From an uncultured Anaeroplasma sp. (GTDB lineage Bacteria > Bacillota_I > Bacilli_A > Acholeplasmatales > Anaeroplasmataceae), in contig CAMEJG010000001.1 of the NCBI GenBank assembly GCA_945919465.1, positions 40,811-104,810 of the forward strand: 64,000 nucleotides of DNA. The letters are read 5' to 3'. The notes under the pieces were generated by a model. The model was not told the origin of the DNA. It saw only the letters and a program-made list of their open reading frames with translations, and made no database searches. Positions 1 to 9,085 of the stretch are shown here, in pieces (positions within the stretch are counted from its first letter, which is position 1; every line of letters starts with the position of its first letter). The position numbers and the translations under genes are program-made.

Positions 1-234
1 ACCATCACCTAAAAATGCATTAGCAATATTAACAATATTTGTATCAGTTTGAGCATTATTGACAATAACAAAATAAGCAATTAAACAAGCAACAAACGCA
101 ACTAATGCTTGTATTCCTAATATTACACTCTTTCTAAAACCCCTTAATATACCAAATATTATGGACAATAATATAATTAATATGAATAAAAGCGTTGGTA
201 TTAAACTAAATAAACCACCGTCTGATAAAAACAT
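1..234 (-). CDS. Partial membrane protein running off the window start (CvpA-like?)
   Basis: Minus-strand ATG at 234 with upstream GGGAG; reads MFLSDGGLFSLIPTLLFILIILLSIIFGILRGFRKSVILGIQALVAF..., open to the window edge; the FG.LRGF.KS pattern resembles CvpA. Confidence 0.55.
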   Translation of the reverse strand, partial: MFLSDGGLFSLIPTLLFILIILLSIIFGILRGFRKSVILGIQALVAFVACLIAYFVIVNNAQTDTNIVNIANAFLGDG

Positions 235-375
235 AGTATCGACTCCCTTCTTTATATGACTATTATACAATTAATAATAATCATTTACAATAAAAAAAGA
301 CTATTTAGGAGAATGAAAGAATATGAAAAAAGGCAAGTAAAATACTATAAATAAATAACAAATATAAAATTTTTC

Positions 376-404
376 TTGAAAATCATAAATAGCTATGCTA
401 TACT
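376..404 (+). promoter_or_regulatory. Sigma-A-type promoter of tRNA-Trp
   Basis: TTGAAA (376-381), 17-nt spacer, TATACT (399-404). Confidence 0.65.
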
Positions 405-420
405 TTTAAAGGAAATCAAT

Positions 421-494
421 AGGGGCGTAGCATAATGGTATTGTAGTGGTCTCCAAAACCATCCGTGGGAGTTCGATTCTCTCCGCCCCTGCCA
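421..494 (+). tRNA. tRNA-Trp (anticodon CCA), CCA end encoded
   Basis: Cloverleaf: acceptor AGGGGCG/CGCCCCT, anticodon loop CTCCAAA, T-loop TTCGATT, GCCA 3' end. Confidence 0.95.
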
Positions 495-508
495 TTTTTA
501 TGTCTACT

Positions 509-536
509 AAGTCCAGATTAATTCTGGGCTTTTTTC
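509..536 (+). terminator. Rho-independent terminator after tRNA-Trp
   Basis: AAGTCCAGA...TCTGGGCTT stem followed by TTTTTT. Confidence 0.8.
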
Positions 537-797
537 TTGTCTAAAAAATTCAAACTCTAAATTTTACTAAACTTAATATTGTTTGGAGTTTATTATTCTT
601 TTATATTAAAACTTATTCAAATTATTTTAGGCTGCTCCCCTATTTTATTTTGATTTTATATTAATATAATTAATAAATAAAATGCTGATTAATATAAAAT
701 CTCTTATTTATGCTTGAGTTATTATCCACTTTTTGCATATTTTTTTATATTGTAGTATAATATAAATACAAAACTATCTAATCAAGGAGATAGCAAT

Positions 798-1970
798 ATG
801 GAAGAAAGAAAATTAAGAGTAGTATTTCCATTTATTGAAGCTGGAATGGGTCATATTATGCCTATGAAAAGTGTATTAGAGGTATTCAAAAGAAAATATG
901 GAGATAGAGTTAATGTAATTGAATCAAAATTTTATACAGAATCAAATGATCCTGATTTAATAGCCTTTGAAGAATTTCTTACAAGAGAAGTAAGACGATA
1001 CGGAAAAAGTAGAATCTATGGATATTGGGCAACACTAAATTGTCAATTTTGGGGAAAAAATTTATCTGGATATTTTACTAATAATTTCTGGCGTCATAAA
1101 GCTTATCTTAAAGGACTTAAGCATATGACAGAATTAGAACCAGACATCGTATTTTCTACTCATTGGGCTAGTAATTATTTAGCCTGGAGAATAGAAAAAA
1201 GACCAATATGTATAAATTATTGTCCTGATACTTTTTTAAATAAGCTTTTTGAATGTGATTCAGATATCACATTAATCAGTATGCCTTATGGCTATAGAAG
1301 AGCTATGAAAAAGAAAATGTATAATGAAAATAATCTTAAATTAGTTCCTTTCTTAATAAGAAATGAAGTATATAATATTCCATTAGATAAAAAAACAAAT
1401 AGAATAAATATGGGATTACCTTTAGATAAATTCACTGTAGTTTTAGCTGAAGGAGGCTATGGAATAGGTAGAATGAAAGCAATTTGTGAGGAATTAATCA
1501 CTCTTCACATTCCAATGACTGTAGTACCTGTATGTGGAAAAAATCAAGAGCTATTCAATTATTTCAAATCACTAGAAACTACGAGTGAGGTTACATTCAT
1601 GCCTTTTAGCTTCACAACAAGAATATTAGAACTTGAAGCTGCAGCTGATTTATTTTGTGGCAAATCTGGAAATATTATTGCAGAGCCTACCTTCTTTGGA
1701 GTACCTTCTATTATTACTAACTATGCTACTTTAATAGAAAAATATATAGGAGAGCATTACATAAAAGAGGTTAAATGTGCAATAAAAGAATTTAATGCTC
1801 ACAAGGTAGTGAAAAAAATAATTTCATTTATAAATAATCCTGAATTACTAGAGCCATTAAGACAAAACGCTGTTAATTATCATTGTCATTTTGGAGCTGA
1901 AGCTACAGCTGATATAATTTGGCAACAAATAATAAAAAAATATCCCCATTTAGCTAGAAAGGATATTTAA
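798..1970 (+). CDS. Glycosyltransferase, MGDG synthase/GT28-like
   Basis: 390-aa ORF, RBS AAGGAGA; N-terminal GMGHIMPMKSV and C-terminal donor-domain-like GKSGNIIAEPTFFGVPSI. Confidence 0.7.
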   Translation: MEERKLRVVFPFIEAGMGHIMPMKSVLEVFKRKYGDRVNVIESKFYTESNDPDLIAFEEFLTREVRRYGKSRIYGYWATLNCQFWGKNLSGYFTNNFWRHKAYLKGLKHMTELEPDIVFSTHWASNYLAWRIEKRPICINYCPDTFLNKLFECDSDITLISMPYGYRRAMKKKMYNENNLKLVPFLIRNEVYNIPLDKKTNRINMGLPLDKFTVVLAEGGYGIGRMKAICEELITLHIPMTVVPVCGKNQELFNYFKSLETTSEVTFMPFSFTTRILELEAAADLFCGKSGNIIAEPTFFGVPSIITNYATLIEKYIGEHYIKEVKCAIKEFNAHKVVKKIISFINNPELLEPLRQNAVNYHCHFGAEATADIIWQQIIKKYPHLARKDI

Positions 1971-2562
1971 TATTGATTCCTTCATTAATAATAATGGAGG
2001 AATCTTTTATTTTTATTAATGGCACAATTAATTCATTATCATTTAAATATTGTTTAAAAAATGTAATTAAATGAATAGGCTTTACATTCTCATAAATATC
2101 ATAAGAATATACCGGCTCCATTAAAGGATTTAATAATGTATCAGATTCTTTATTTATTAATTTATAAACATCTTCAATTTTTTCTTTGGTAAAAAATACA
2201 TAGCTATTAAAACTAATTCTTAGCTTATTAATGCTAAGTTCTATTATTTCATTTATTAAATAATCATTAAAACTATTAATATTAATTAATATAGTAGAAA
2301 TATGATTATAATTAATCTTGTGGCTTTCTCCTAATTCTAAATTATCTAAAGCCTCATTCAAATTATCTCCACTTGCTAATTTAATAATAAAAGATTCACT
2401 ATTCTCATTTTTAGAAGAATTAGGTATTAAACAATTAATTTTTAATTTATCATCATTTTCTATTCCTATACAACCAATATAAATATCTTTTGAAGGATAA
2501 TCAGTATTGCCACAAGAAACAAGAATAAGTAAAATAGTAATTACCAAAAAAATCTTTTTCAT
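1954..2562 (-). CDS. GerAC-like spore germination lipoprotein, short
   Basis: Lipobox ILVSCGN; immediately downstream of GerAA with ATGA overlap; only 202 aa. Confidence 0.65.
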   Translation of the reverse strand: MKKIFLVITILLILVSCGNTDYPSKDIYIGCIGIENDDKLKINCLIPNSSKNENSESFIIKLASGDNLNEALDNLELGESHKINYNHISTILININSFNDYLINEIIELSINKLRISFNSYVFFTKEKIEDVYKLINKESDTLLNPLMEPVYSYDIYENVKPIHLITFFKQYLNDNELIVPLIKIKDSSIIINEGINIKYPF

Positions 2563-3920
2563 CCTCTTCTTCTCCTATCATATACTTTTAAATTTATATC
2601 TCTTAAATAGCTTTTTAGGCTACTAGAGGATTTAAAAAATAAACCTAAATCCTTAATGTCTAATGGCATTATTGGATAAAAATAATGAACTCCAAATAGC
2701 TTTTCATTATATAATAATGCCATCAATGCAATTGATGTTATTAAAACACCATAAAAGCCTAAAATAGTACCTAAAAATAAAGTTAATAATCTGATAATAG
2801 AGATATTAATTAATACACTAATATTAGTAGATATCATAAATCCAGATAAAAATACAATTGCAGTAAATGTAATAATAATTACTCCAGCAATACCACTAGT
2901 AGCTAAATTTTCTCCAATTATTAAACCTCCTACTAATACAATTGTTGAAGATAATGTTATTTTTGATTGTCTAAAAGTAATTACATATAATAGTTCAAAT
3001 ATTGACAAAACGATCATTATTTGAAAATAACTTGGTAAAACAACTTCACCTTCAAGTTTTTTTAAAATTGATAACCATCTTAATGATAAAAAATCACTAT
3101 CAATTGAAATACCTGCTGAAAATAACCCAAGCCCTACAGTTGCTAAAACAGAACAAAAGATCAACAATAATCTTTCAATAATTGTAAAAAAAGGAATAAC
3201 TGTTTTATCTATTGGAAGTTTAGTTATACTAGTAATATTTATAGGTAAAACTAAAGCTAAAGCTAATCTATCAATTAATATTACAAATTCTCCATCATAG
3301 ATTCTTTTTGCAGCCAAATCAGGAGAACCTACATATTGAGTGATAGGAAATAAATGCTTCTTTTGAAAATATGCAGTAATATCATCTATTGATAATACAG
3401 CATCTATATCAATAGAATTTAATACTTCTATAATCTTATTCTTAATTTCTTTATTACTTATATCATCAATAGAAAACAATGCTATTTTAGTTTTACTTCT
3501 TCTTCCAATCTCACTCATTTCAATATTAAGCTTATCTTCTTTAATTCTCGTTCTTAATAAAGAAATATTAGTTTTAATATAATCTGTAAATCCATCCCTA
3601 GCTTGAAGTGCTCCCTCAGGTTCTATTATAGAATCAGTAATACTTCTACTTAAATTAGTAACTAAATCAATATGATAATAAATATTATTTCTTAATATGC
3701 CTATTTCTCCCTCATATAAGAAATTTAGAAGTTCACTATACTTAATTTCCTTACATATTCCAGGAAATAAATTATCTATTCTTTTATCTCTATTATTTTT
3801 AATTTCGTCATAAAAATGAGCATAAAAATACTTAATATCACATATTCCATCAATATAATAAATAATACAATTATCCTTAGTAGTAATTATTTGTATATTC
3901 TTTATTCTTTTTAAATCCAT
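2559..3920 (-). CDS. gerAA: GerAA-family spore germination protein
   Basis: EPEGALQARDGFTDYIKTNISLLRTRIK region, GSPDLAAKRIYDGEFVILIDR, C-terminal TM segments. Confidence 0.85.
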   Translation of the reverse strand: MDLKRIKNIQIITTKDNCIIYYIDGICDIKYFYAHFYDEIKNNRDKRIDNLFPGICKEIKYSELLNFLYEGEIGILRNNIYYHIDLVTNLSRSITDSIIEPEGALQARDGFTDYIKTNISLLRTRIKEDKLNIEMSEIGRRSKTKIALFSIDDISNKEIKNKIIEVLNSIDIDAVLSIDDITAYFQKKHLFPITQYVGSPDLAAKRIYDGEFVILIDRLALALVLPINITSITKLPIDKTVIPFFTIIERLLLIFCSVLATVGLGLFSAGISIDSDFLSLRWLSILKKLEGEVVLPSYFQIMIVLSIFELLYVITFRQSKITLSSTIVLVGGLIIGENLATSGIAGVIIITFTAIVFLSGFMISTNISVLINISIIRLLTLFLGTILGFYGVLITSIALMALLYNEKLFGVHYFYPIMPLDIKDLGLFFKSSSSLKSYLRDINLKVYDRRRRG

Positions 3921-4884
3921 AATATACTCCTATCATATAAATAATAATTATTAATGATAATATTCCAACAATAATAATAGAATATTCATAAAATATATAA
4001 TTATTTTTAATTAAGTAATAAGCTCCTATAGCTAATATCATAATAATTGTACTAATTATAACTTTATATTTCTTTTTACTATTAATTAAACTTTGATAGA
4101 ATGAAAGCTTAAATATAGAAGTAATACCAATACTGAAAATATAGATATAATCAAAGCTTCCATAAAATCTTGATACTGGTGCTATCCTTAATGCAATAAA
4201 ACCTACAAATGGATTATTTTGAAATAATTTCGTACCTGATGTGAATACCAATAATCCATATTCTATTAAAAATAATATTATTGATATTAAAATACCTAAG
4301 ATAATAGGTAATTTAGAAAATTCTAAATTATCTTTATTTGATAATAAACAAATAAAATTATCTAATATAAAAACAATTATTATAGGTATAATTAAGTAAC
4401 TAAATCCACCATTAATACTAAATTCTAATGGTATTAATTTATGGAAATATAGTAGATATAATATTAATAACATAAAACCAAATATCCATGATATTTCAAT
4501 AAGGTTAGAAGGCTTAAATAATGATAAAAAATAAATCAATATGGATGAGGATATGATGAAAAAGAAAAAGAAAACATCTTTATAAAATAATGTTGATAGT
4601 ATATAAGAGGATATTCCTACACCTAGAATACCTCTTAATATAGAAAAAACACTTACTAAATATTTAACCTTTGATTTATTAATTTTTCTATAAAAATTAA
4701 AATTATAAAAGTCACTTGGAATTAATAAAAATATAAATAGTAATAAAAATAATAATATAATAATTATAAAAAAACCAAATTCCTTTGTATAATTATAAAG
4801 GCTATAAAAAAGAGTAGTTCTTAAAAATATATAATTATATATAAAGATAAAGAAAAAAAGACAAGCCTTAGATGCCTTACGCAT
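3877..4884 (-). CDS. gerAB: GerAB-family spore germination permease
   Basis: Multi-TM protein upstream of and overlapping GerAA; RBS GAGGTGAGGG before ATG. Confidence 0.65.
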   Translation of the reverse strand: MRKASKACLFFFIFIYNYIFLRTTLFYSLYNYTKEFGFFIIIILLFLLLFIFLLIPSDFYNFNFYRKINKSKVKYLVSVFSILRGILGVGISSYILSTLFYKDVFFFFFIISSSILIYFLSLFKPSNLIEISWIFGFMLLILYLLYFHKLIPLEFSINGGFSYLIIPIIIVFILDNFICLLSNKDNLEFSKLPIILGILISIILFLIEYGLLVFTSGTKLFQNNPFVGFIALRIAPVSRFYGSFDYIYIFSIGITSIFKLSFYQSLINSKKKYKVIISTIIMILAIGAYYLIKNNYIFYEYSIIIVGILSLIIIIYMIGVYYGFKKNKEYTNNYY

Positions 4885-4924
4885 ACCCTCACCTCAAGAG
4901 TATTGTTTGCAAGCTTGTCTTTTT

Positions 4925-5773
4925 TTATTCTTTATTTATAAAAATAAATTTATTTGCCTCGGTAATATTAATAATATTAGTACTTATATATTTTTCACCA
5001 TCTAAATTAATATTAATAGAATTATTTAATTGAATATTAAATTTATTACTATTAATAACTAATAAATTCTTTTCAATTTTAAAAAGCATTAACATTATAA
5101 ATTTAAATAATGCTATTACTTTATTTCCTGTAATTCCTATAAGCTTCAAAGAATTATCATAAATACTACTATTAGTTTTATAACCAGCTATTTTATTAGT
5201 ATGTAATATTAATAAAATTTGATATTTATTATATTTATCATCATTAATTTTTATATTCATTGAACTACTTTTAAATAAAGATTTTATACAATTAAAATAA
5301 TAAGCTAATCGTTTAATTCTTTTTTTCAATATATCACTAGTGTTATAGCTAACATCAGTCATCATACCCAATGCAAAAGCATATAAGAAATAACTATCAT
5401 TTATTTTATATGATGAAATTTCTTTTGTTATATTTTTTCTTAATATTTCAAAATTTTTATTTATATTTTTATAATACCCTAATGATAATGCAATGTCATT
5501 GCATCCTCCCATTGGGAAAATAAATAATTTAGGAGGATTAATAATATTCTCTAATGCTAAAACAACCTCATGAATAGTACCGTCTCCACCAGCAATGGTT
5601 ATTAATTCAAAAGAATTAGCAGTTTTAACTAAATAATCATAAATATGATTCTTATATTCTGGTTTAAAAATAGAAATATCATAATTATTATTTTGAAATA
5701 AATCAATTATTCTTTTTATCCTTTTTTCCTTATAGCCTGTGCTATAAGGATTATATATTAAAAGAACCTTCAT
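4925..5773 (-). CDS. Diacylglycerol/lipid kinase family protein (DagK/YegS type)
   Basis: LLIYNPYSTG and GGDGTIHEVV, MGGCNDIALSLG motifs. Confidence 0.88.
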   Translation of the reverse strand: MKVLLIYNPYSTGYKEKRIKRIIDLFQNNNYDISIFKPEYKNHIYDYLVKTANSFELITIAGGDGTIHEVVLALENIINPPKLFIFPMGGCNDIALSLGYYKNINKNFEILRKNITKEISSYKINDSYFLYAFALGMMTDVSYNTSDILKKRIKRLAYYFNCIKSLFKSSSMNIKINDDKYNKYQILLILHTNKIAGYKTNSSIYDNSLKLIGITGNKVIALFKFIMLMLFKIEKNLLVINSNKFNIQLNNSININLDGEKYISTNIINITEANKFIFINKE

Positions 5774-5774
5774 A

Positions 5775-6440
5775 TTAACTATTCAAAAATTGATCAAATT
5801 TCTTTAATTTAGAATCCGTACCTACAACAACAACAATATTACCAGGTGATAATACGTCAGTACCCTTTGGAATATAGAATTCTGTTGAGCTTATATCCTT
5901 AATAATACCTACAATATTTACATCAAAACGATTACGAATATTCAATTCAATTAAAGTTTTTGATTCAAACTTCTCACCAATTTCAATTTTAACTATTGCA
6001 TAATTTAAAGCTACTTGATAATAATCTAATATACTATCACTTAATATTTGATTAGCTAATGACTTAGCAGATGCCTCTTCAGGAATAATAACCTCAGTAG
6101 CCCCTAGCATTTTATATACTTCTTTATGTCCCTCAACATCAGCTCTAACAATAATATTTTTTACTCCTAGATTCTTTAAATTAACTACAGTTAAAATAGA
6201 AGCTTGTAGATTATTACCAATAGCAACAATAGCATAATCAACACTACCGGCCCCTAGCTCATGTAAAACATTCATTTTTGTGGCATCAGCAATTAAACAA
6301 TGTGGTACTTCATGAGAAATTTGCTGTACACTTTCTTCATTAATATCTACTGCTAAAACATCGCAATTCATATTTGCTAATGATTTAGCTACATTAGCTC
6401 CAAATCTACCTAATCCAATTACTAAATAACTCTTTTTCAT
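5775..6440 (-). CDS. ktrA: Potassium uptake regulatory subunit (TrkA/KtrA family)
   Basis: RCK domain: YLVIGLGRFGANVAKSLANMNCDVLAVDI; C-terminal TrkA_C. Confidence 0.92.
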   Translation of the reverse strand: MKKSYLVIGLGRFGANVAKSLANMNCDVLAVDINEESVQQISHEVPHCLIADATKMNVLHELGAGSVDYAIVAIGNNLQASILTVVNLKNLGVKNIIVRADVEGHKEVYKMLGATEVIIPEEASAKSLANQILSDSILDYYQVALNYAIVKIEIGEKFESKTLIELNIRNRFDVNIVGIIKDISSTEFYIPKGTDVLSPGNIVVVVGTDSKLKKFDQFLNS

Positions 6441-7750
6441 CCTATTATCACACTTTCCTCTACATATTTGATTTGCTCATTAGATGAAGATATCCAATTT
6501 TTATTAACAACACCAATAACTGTTAATGGACCTAATCTTCCTAATAACATTAAAATAGATAATATAATTCTACAAGCTGAATTTAAGCTTGTAGTAATTC
6601 CCATTGAAAAACCTGTTGTTGTTGAGGCTGAAACAACCTCAAAGAAAATTTCTTGAATTCCTAATTCTGGTTGAATCATAGCCACAATTAAAGTACCAGT
6701 AAAAATAATCATAAAAAATACAACTATTAAAACAAATGCCTTAAATACCTGATTTTCAGCAAATCTTCTATGAAATGCCTTAGCCTTTGAGCCTTTAGCA
6801 TAGCTTAATATAGCTAAAAACGCAACAGCTAATGTAGTAGTCTTAAAACCTCCACCAGTTGAACAAGGAGAAGCTCCTATAAGCATTAAAAAGATTACTA
6901 CTAAATATGAAGCCGGATTATCCTTAAATGCTGACATATCAAAGGTTGCAATACCACAGGTTCTTGCTGAAAATGAAGTGAAAAATGCTTGTAGCCAAGA
7001 TAATGATGGCATTGTAAGCTTTAATAATAAACCTCCAGCTATTAATAAAATAAAGGTTGTTATTAGTGTAATCTTTGTATGCAAACTAAATTTTTTAAAA
7101 TTTCTTTTCTTTATCACATCAGTAATAACAACAAAACCAATACTACCTAAAAATATCATTACCATTGTAGTAGTATTAATTAAAATATTATCCTTAAATT
7201 CTATTAATGATTGATTACCAAACACATCAAATCCCGCATTATTAAATGCTGAAGCTGAATGGAACATTGTTGCCCCAAAAGCACTCCAAAAATCATTATT
7301 ATAATAGCCTAATAAAGGAAAAAAATTAATAATAGCACCCACCAATTGGATACTTAGCGAAATAATCATAATTTTTTTAACGAGCCCAATAATACCACTT
7401 ACTGAATTTTGATTTAAGGCTTCTCTTAACAAAAATCTATTACTTACTCCTATTTTAGCTCCAATAATAGTAAAAAAGAATACAGCTATAGTAATTATTG
7501 ATAAACCACCTATCTCCATTAAAATACCCATAATAATTCTACCAAAAATAGACATATCATGTGCCAAATCCATAACAGATAATCCCGTAACACATACAGC
7601 TGAAGTTGCCATAAAAAATGAATCAACAAAACCAAATGACTTACCTGTTTGTGAAGAAATAGGAAGCATTAAAAATAATGTTCCAGTTAGTATTACTATT
7701 ACAAAGGTCATAATTATATATATATACGGATGAATTTTCTTAATTCTCAT
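6437..7750 (-). CDS. ktrB: Potassium uptake membrane subunit (TrkH/KtrB family)
   Basis: 437 aa; filter-like AVCVTGLSV, NNAGFD, SARTCGIAT, STTTGFS; ATGA overlap with ktrA. Confidence 0.93.
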   Translation of the reverse strand: MRIKKIHPYIYIIMTFVIVILTGTLFLMLPISSQTGKSFGFVDSFFMATSAVCVTGLSVMDLAHDMSIFGRIIMGILMEIGGLSIITIAVFFFTIIGAKIGVSNRFLLREALNQNSVSGIIGLVKKIMIISLSIQLVGAIINFFPLLGYYNNDFWSAFGATMFHSASAFNNAGFDVFGNQSLIEFKDNILINTTTMVMIFLGSIGFVVITDVIKKRNFKKFSLHTKITLITTFILLIAGGLLLKLTMPSLSWLQAFFTSFSARTCGIATFDMSAFKDNPASYLVVIFLMLIGASPCSTGGGFKTTTLAVAFLAILSYAKGSKAKAFHRRFAENQVFKAFVLIVVFFMIIFTGTLIVAMIQPELGIQEIFFEVVSASTTTGFSMGITTSLNSACRIILSILMLLGRLGPLTVIGVVNKNWISSSNEQIKYVEESVIIG

Positions 7751-7976
7751 ATTACACCTCTTGTATGCGATTATTATACTATATTTTATTATCTACAACA
7801 AGAATAATCGTATCTATGGAAAATCATTTTCAAAAAAGTCACAATTATTTAATAATAATTATTATATTAAAATCACTATAAAAAATGAAGAGAAAATATT
7901 TTTTCTCCTCATCATAATTAGTTATTAACTAGAAAATAACCTAGTATTAATTTTAACTTCTTTTCAAAATAACTTT

Positions 7977-8249
7977 CTATTTACCAAGAATCTTTCTTAC
8001 CTCATCAATAGATAAATCTAAAAGATCTGCTATCTCTTCAATAGATTTTCCTTTTTGAAATAATTTGAATATTACCTCTTTTTTATTTTGAGTAATACCC
8101 CGTTCAATTCCTTGTTCAATTCCTTGTTCAAGTCCTTCTTCAATTCCTTCTTCCTTAGCAGTTTTAATGGCAGTTGTATAATCTAATTCACTTTTTAAGG
8201 TTTCTAAAGCTATTCTAAAGCTTTCATTTGATTCCAAATAATCCTTCAT
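7977..8249 (-). CDS. Predicted intragenic product: C-terminal 90 aa of the Rpn-family gene from an internal start
   Basis: In-frame AAGAAGGAGG (8258-8267) 8 nt before ATG (8247-8249); product MKDYLESNESFRIALETLKSELDYTTAIKTAKEEGIEEG...RKILGK. Confidence 0.55.
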   Translation of the reverse strand: MKDYLESNESFRIALETLKSELDYTTAIKTAKEEGIEEGLEQGIEQGIERGITQNKKEVIFKLFQKGKSIEEIADLLDLSIDEVRKILGK

Positions 8250-8864
8250 TTTCTTAGCCTCCTTCTTAATTAATTCATTAGATGAATTTAAATTCCTTGT
8301 AATATTAGATTTAGACTCTATCATGGAAAAATATTCCCTTAATTCTATGTTATCACACAAATCAAGCTTTTTCAAATCTATAATTAAGATTTTATATTTG
8401 CCCTCTATTATTTCTTTTTTAGAAATAGTTCCATAGATAACATACTCTTCATAATAACTATTATTATCGAATATTGACACATTTGAATTCAATAGCCATA
8501 TTCCTAAATAATTATTATTACTATGGTAGCTTTCACCTTCTTGTATATCATTCATAATCATTGATGAAAAATAATATACTACTCTTTCTTTGAAATACTT
8601 TTCTTTATTATTTTGCATTTCAAGATCGATATTTAATTCATTTTGAATTAATATCCTTAAATCAAACCTAGGCTTTTTAACCTTTGGTGTTATTATTACC
8701 TCATTAGATAAATAGGTAATATCTTCTGGGAGGACTTCCTCACCTAGAATTAGTGACACAAGAACACTAAGGTTACTTGCTACACTATAATAATGCTTAA
8801 ATACTGCATCATTTGAAAGACTTAAATTAAAGTCATTTAGGATTTTTTCATCCATTTTTATCAC
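7977..8864 (-). CDS. Rpn family nuclease/putative transposase (PD-(D/E)XK)
   Basis: FDLRILIQNELNIDLEMQ catalytic region; C-terminal EEGIEEGLEQGIEQGIERG repeat and HTH-like tail KSIEEIADLLDLSIDEVRKIL. Confidence 0.85.
   Translation of the reverse strand: MIKMDEKILNDFNLSLSNDAVFKHYYSVASNLSVLVSLILGEEVLPEDITYLSNEVIITPKVKKPRFDLRILIQNELNIDLEMQNNKEKYFKERVVYYFSSMIMNDIQEGESYHSNNNYLGIWLLNSNVSIFDNNSYYEEYVIYGTISKKEIIEGKYKILIIDLKKLDLCDNIELREYFSMIESKSNITRNLNSSNELIKKEAKKMKDYLESNESFRIALETLKSELDYTTAIKTAKEEGIEEGLEQGIEQGIERGITQNKKEVIFKLFQKGKSIEEIADLLDLSIDEVRKILGK
8102..8149 (-). repeat. 12-bp tandem repeat x4 in the Rpn C-terminus (GIEQ/GIEE units)
   Basis: gttcaattcctt, gttcaattcctt, gttcaagtcctt, cttcaattcctt consecutively. 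Confidence 0.9.
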
Positions 8865-8972
8865 CTCTTACTTAAAATTTTTTGAAGGATTTTTTTACCC
8901 TTCATAGAATAATAGTAAGTTTTTACAAAAGTTTTTGGTTTTTTTCTAATTTTTTTAAAAAAAACGAAAAAA

Positions 8973-8995
8973 GAACTAATATTTTCTATTAGTCC
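8973..8995 (-). terminator. Terminator downstream of degV
   Basis: ACTAATA/TATTAGT hairpin followed by TTCTTTTTTC on the minus strand. Confidence 0.65.
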
Positions 8996-9085
8996 CTAAA
9001 AAATCTATTTTACTTTTAAAATCTTCCTAAACTATAAATTAAATAATTTAAGATTATTCTCTATTACAAAAAATGAGCAATATTT

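Noticed and set aside
318-362. Possible 13-aa leader peptide MKEYEKRQVKYYK upstream of tRNA-Trp
   Set aside because: SD is too close to the ATG and no attenuator or gene follows it.
2559-6440. Mycoplasma-type recoding of UGA to Trp
   Set aside because: TGA ends ktrB and gerAA in ATGA overlaps, and only a CCA-anticodon tRNA-Trp was seen; standard code fits.
6468-7214. Plus-strand ORFs of 62 and 78 aa antisense to ktrB
   Set aside because: Fully inside a well-supported conserved gene, low-complexity composition, no RBS/family signal; AT-rich frame shadow.
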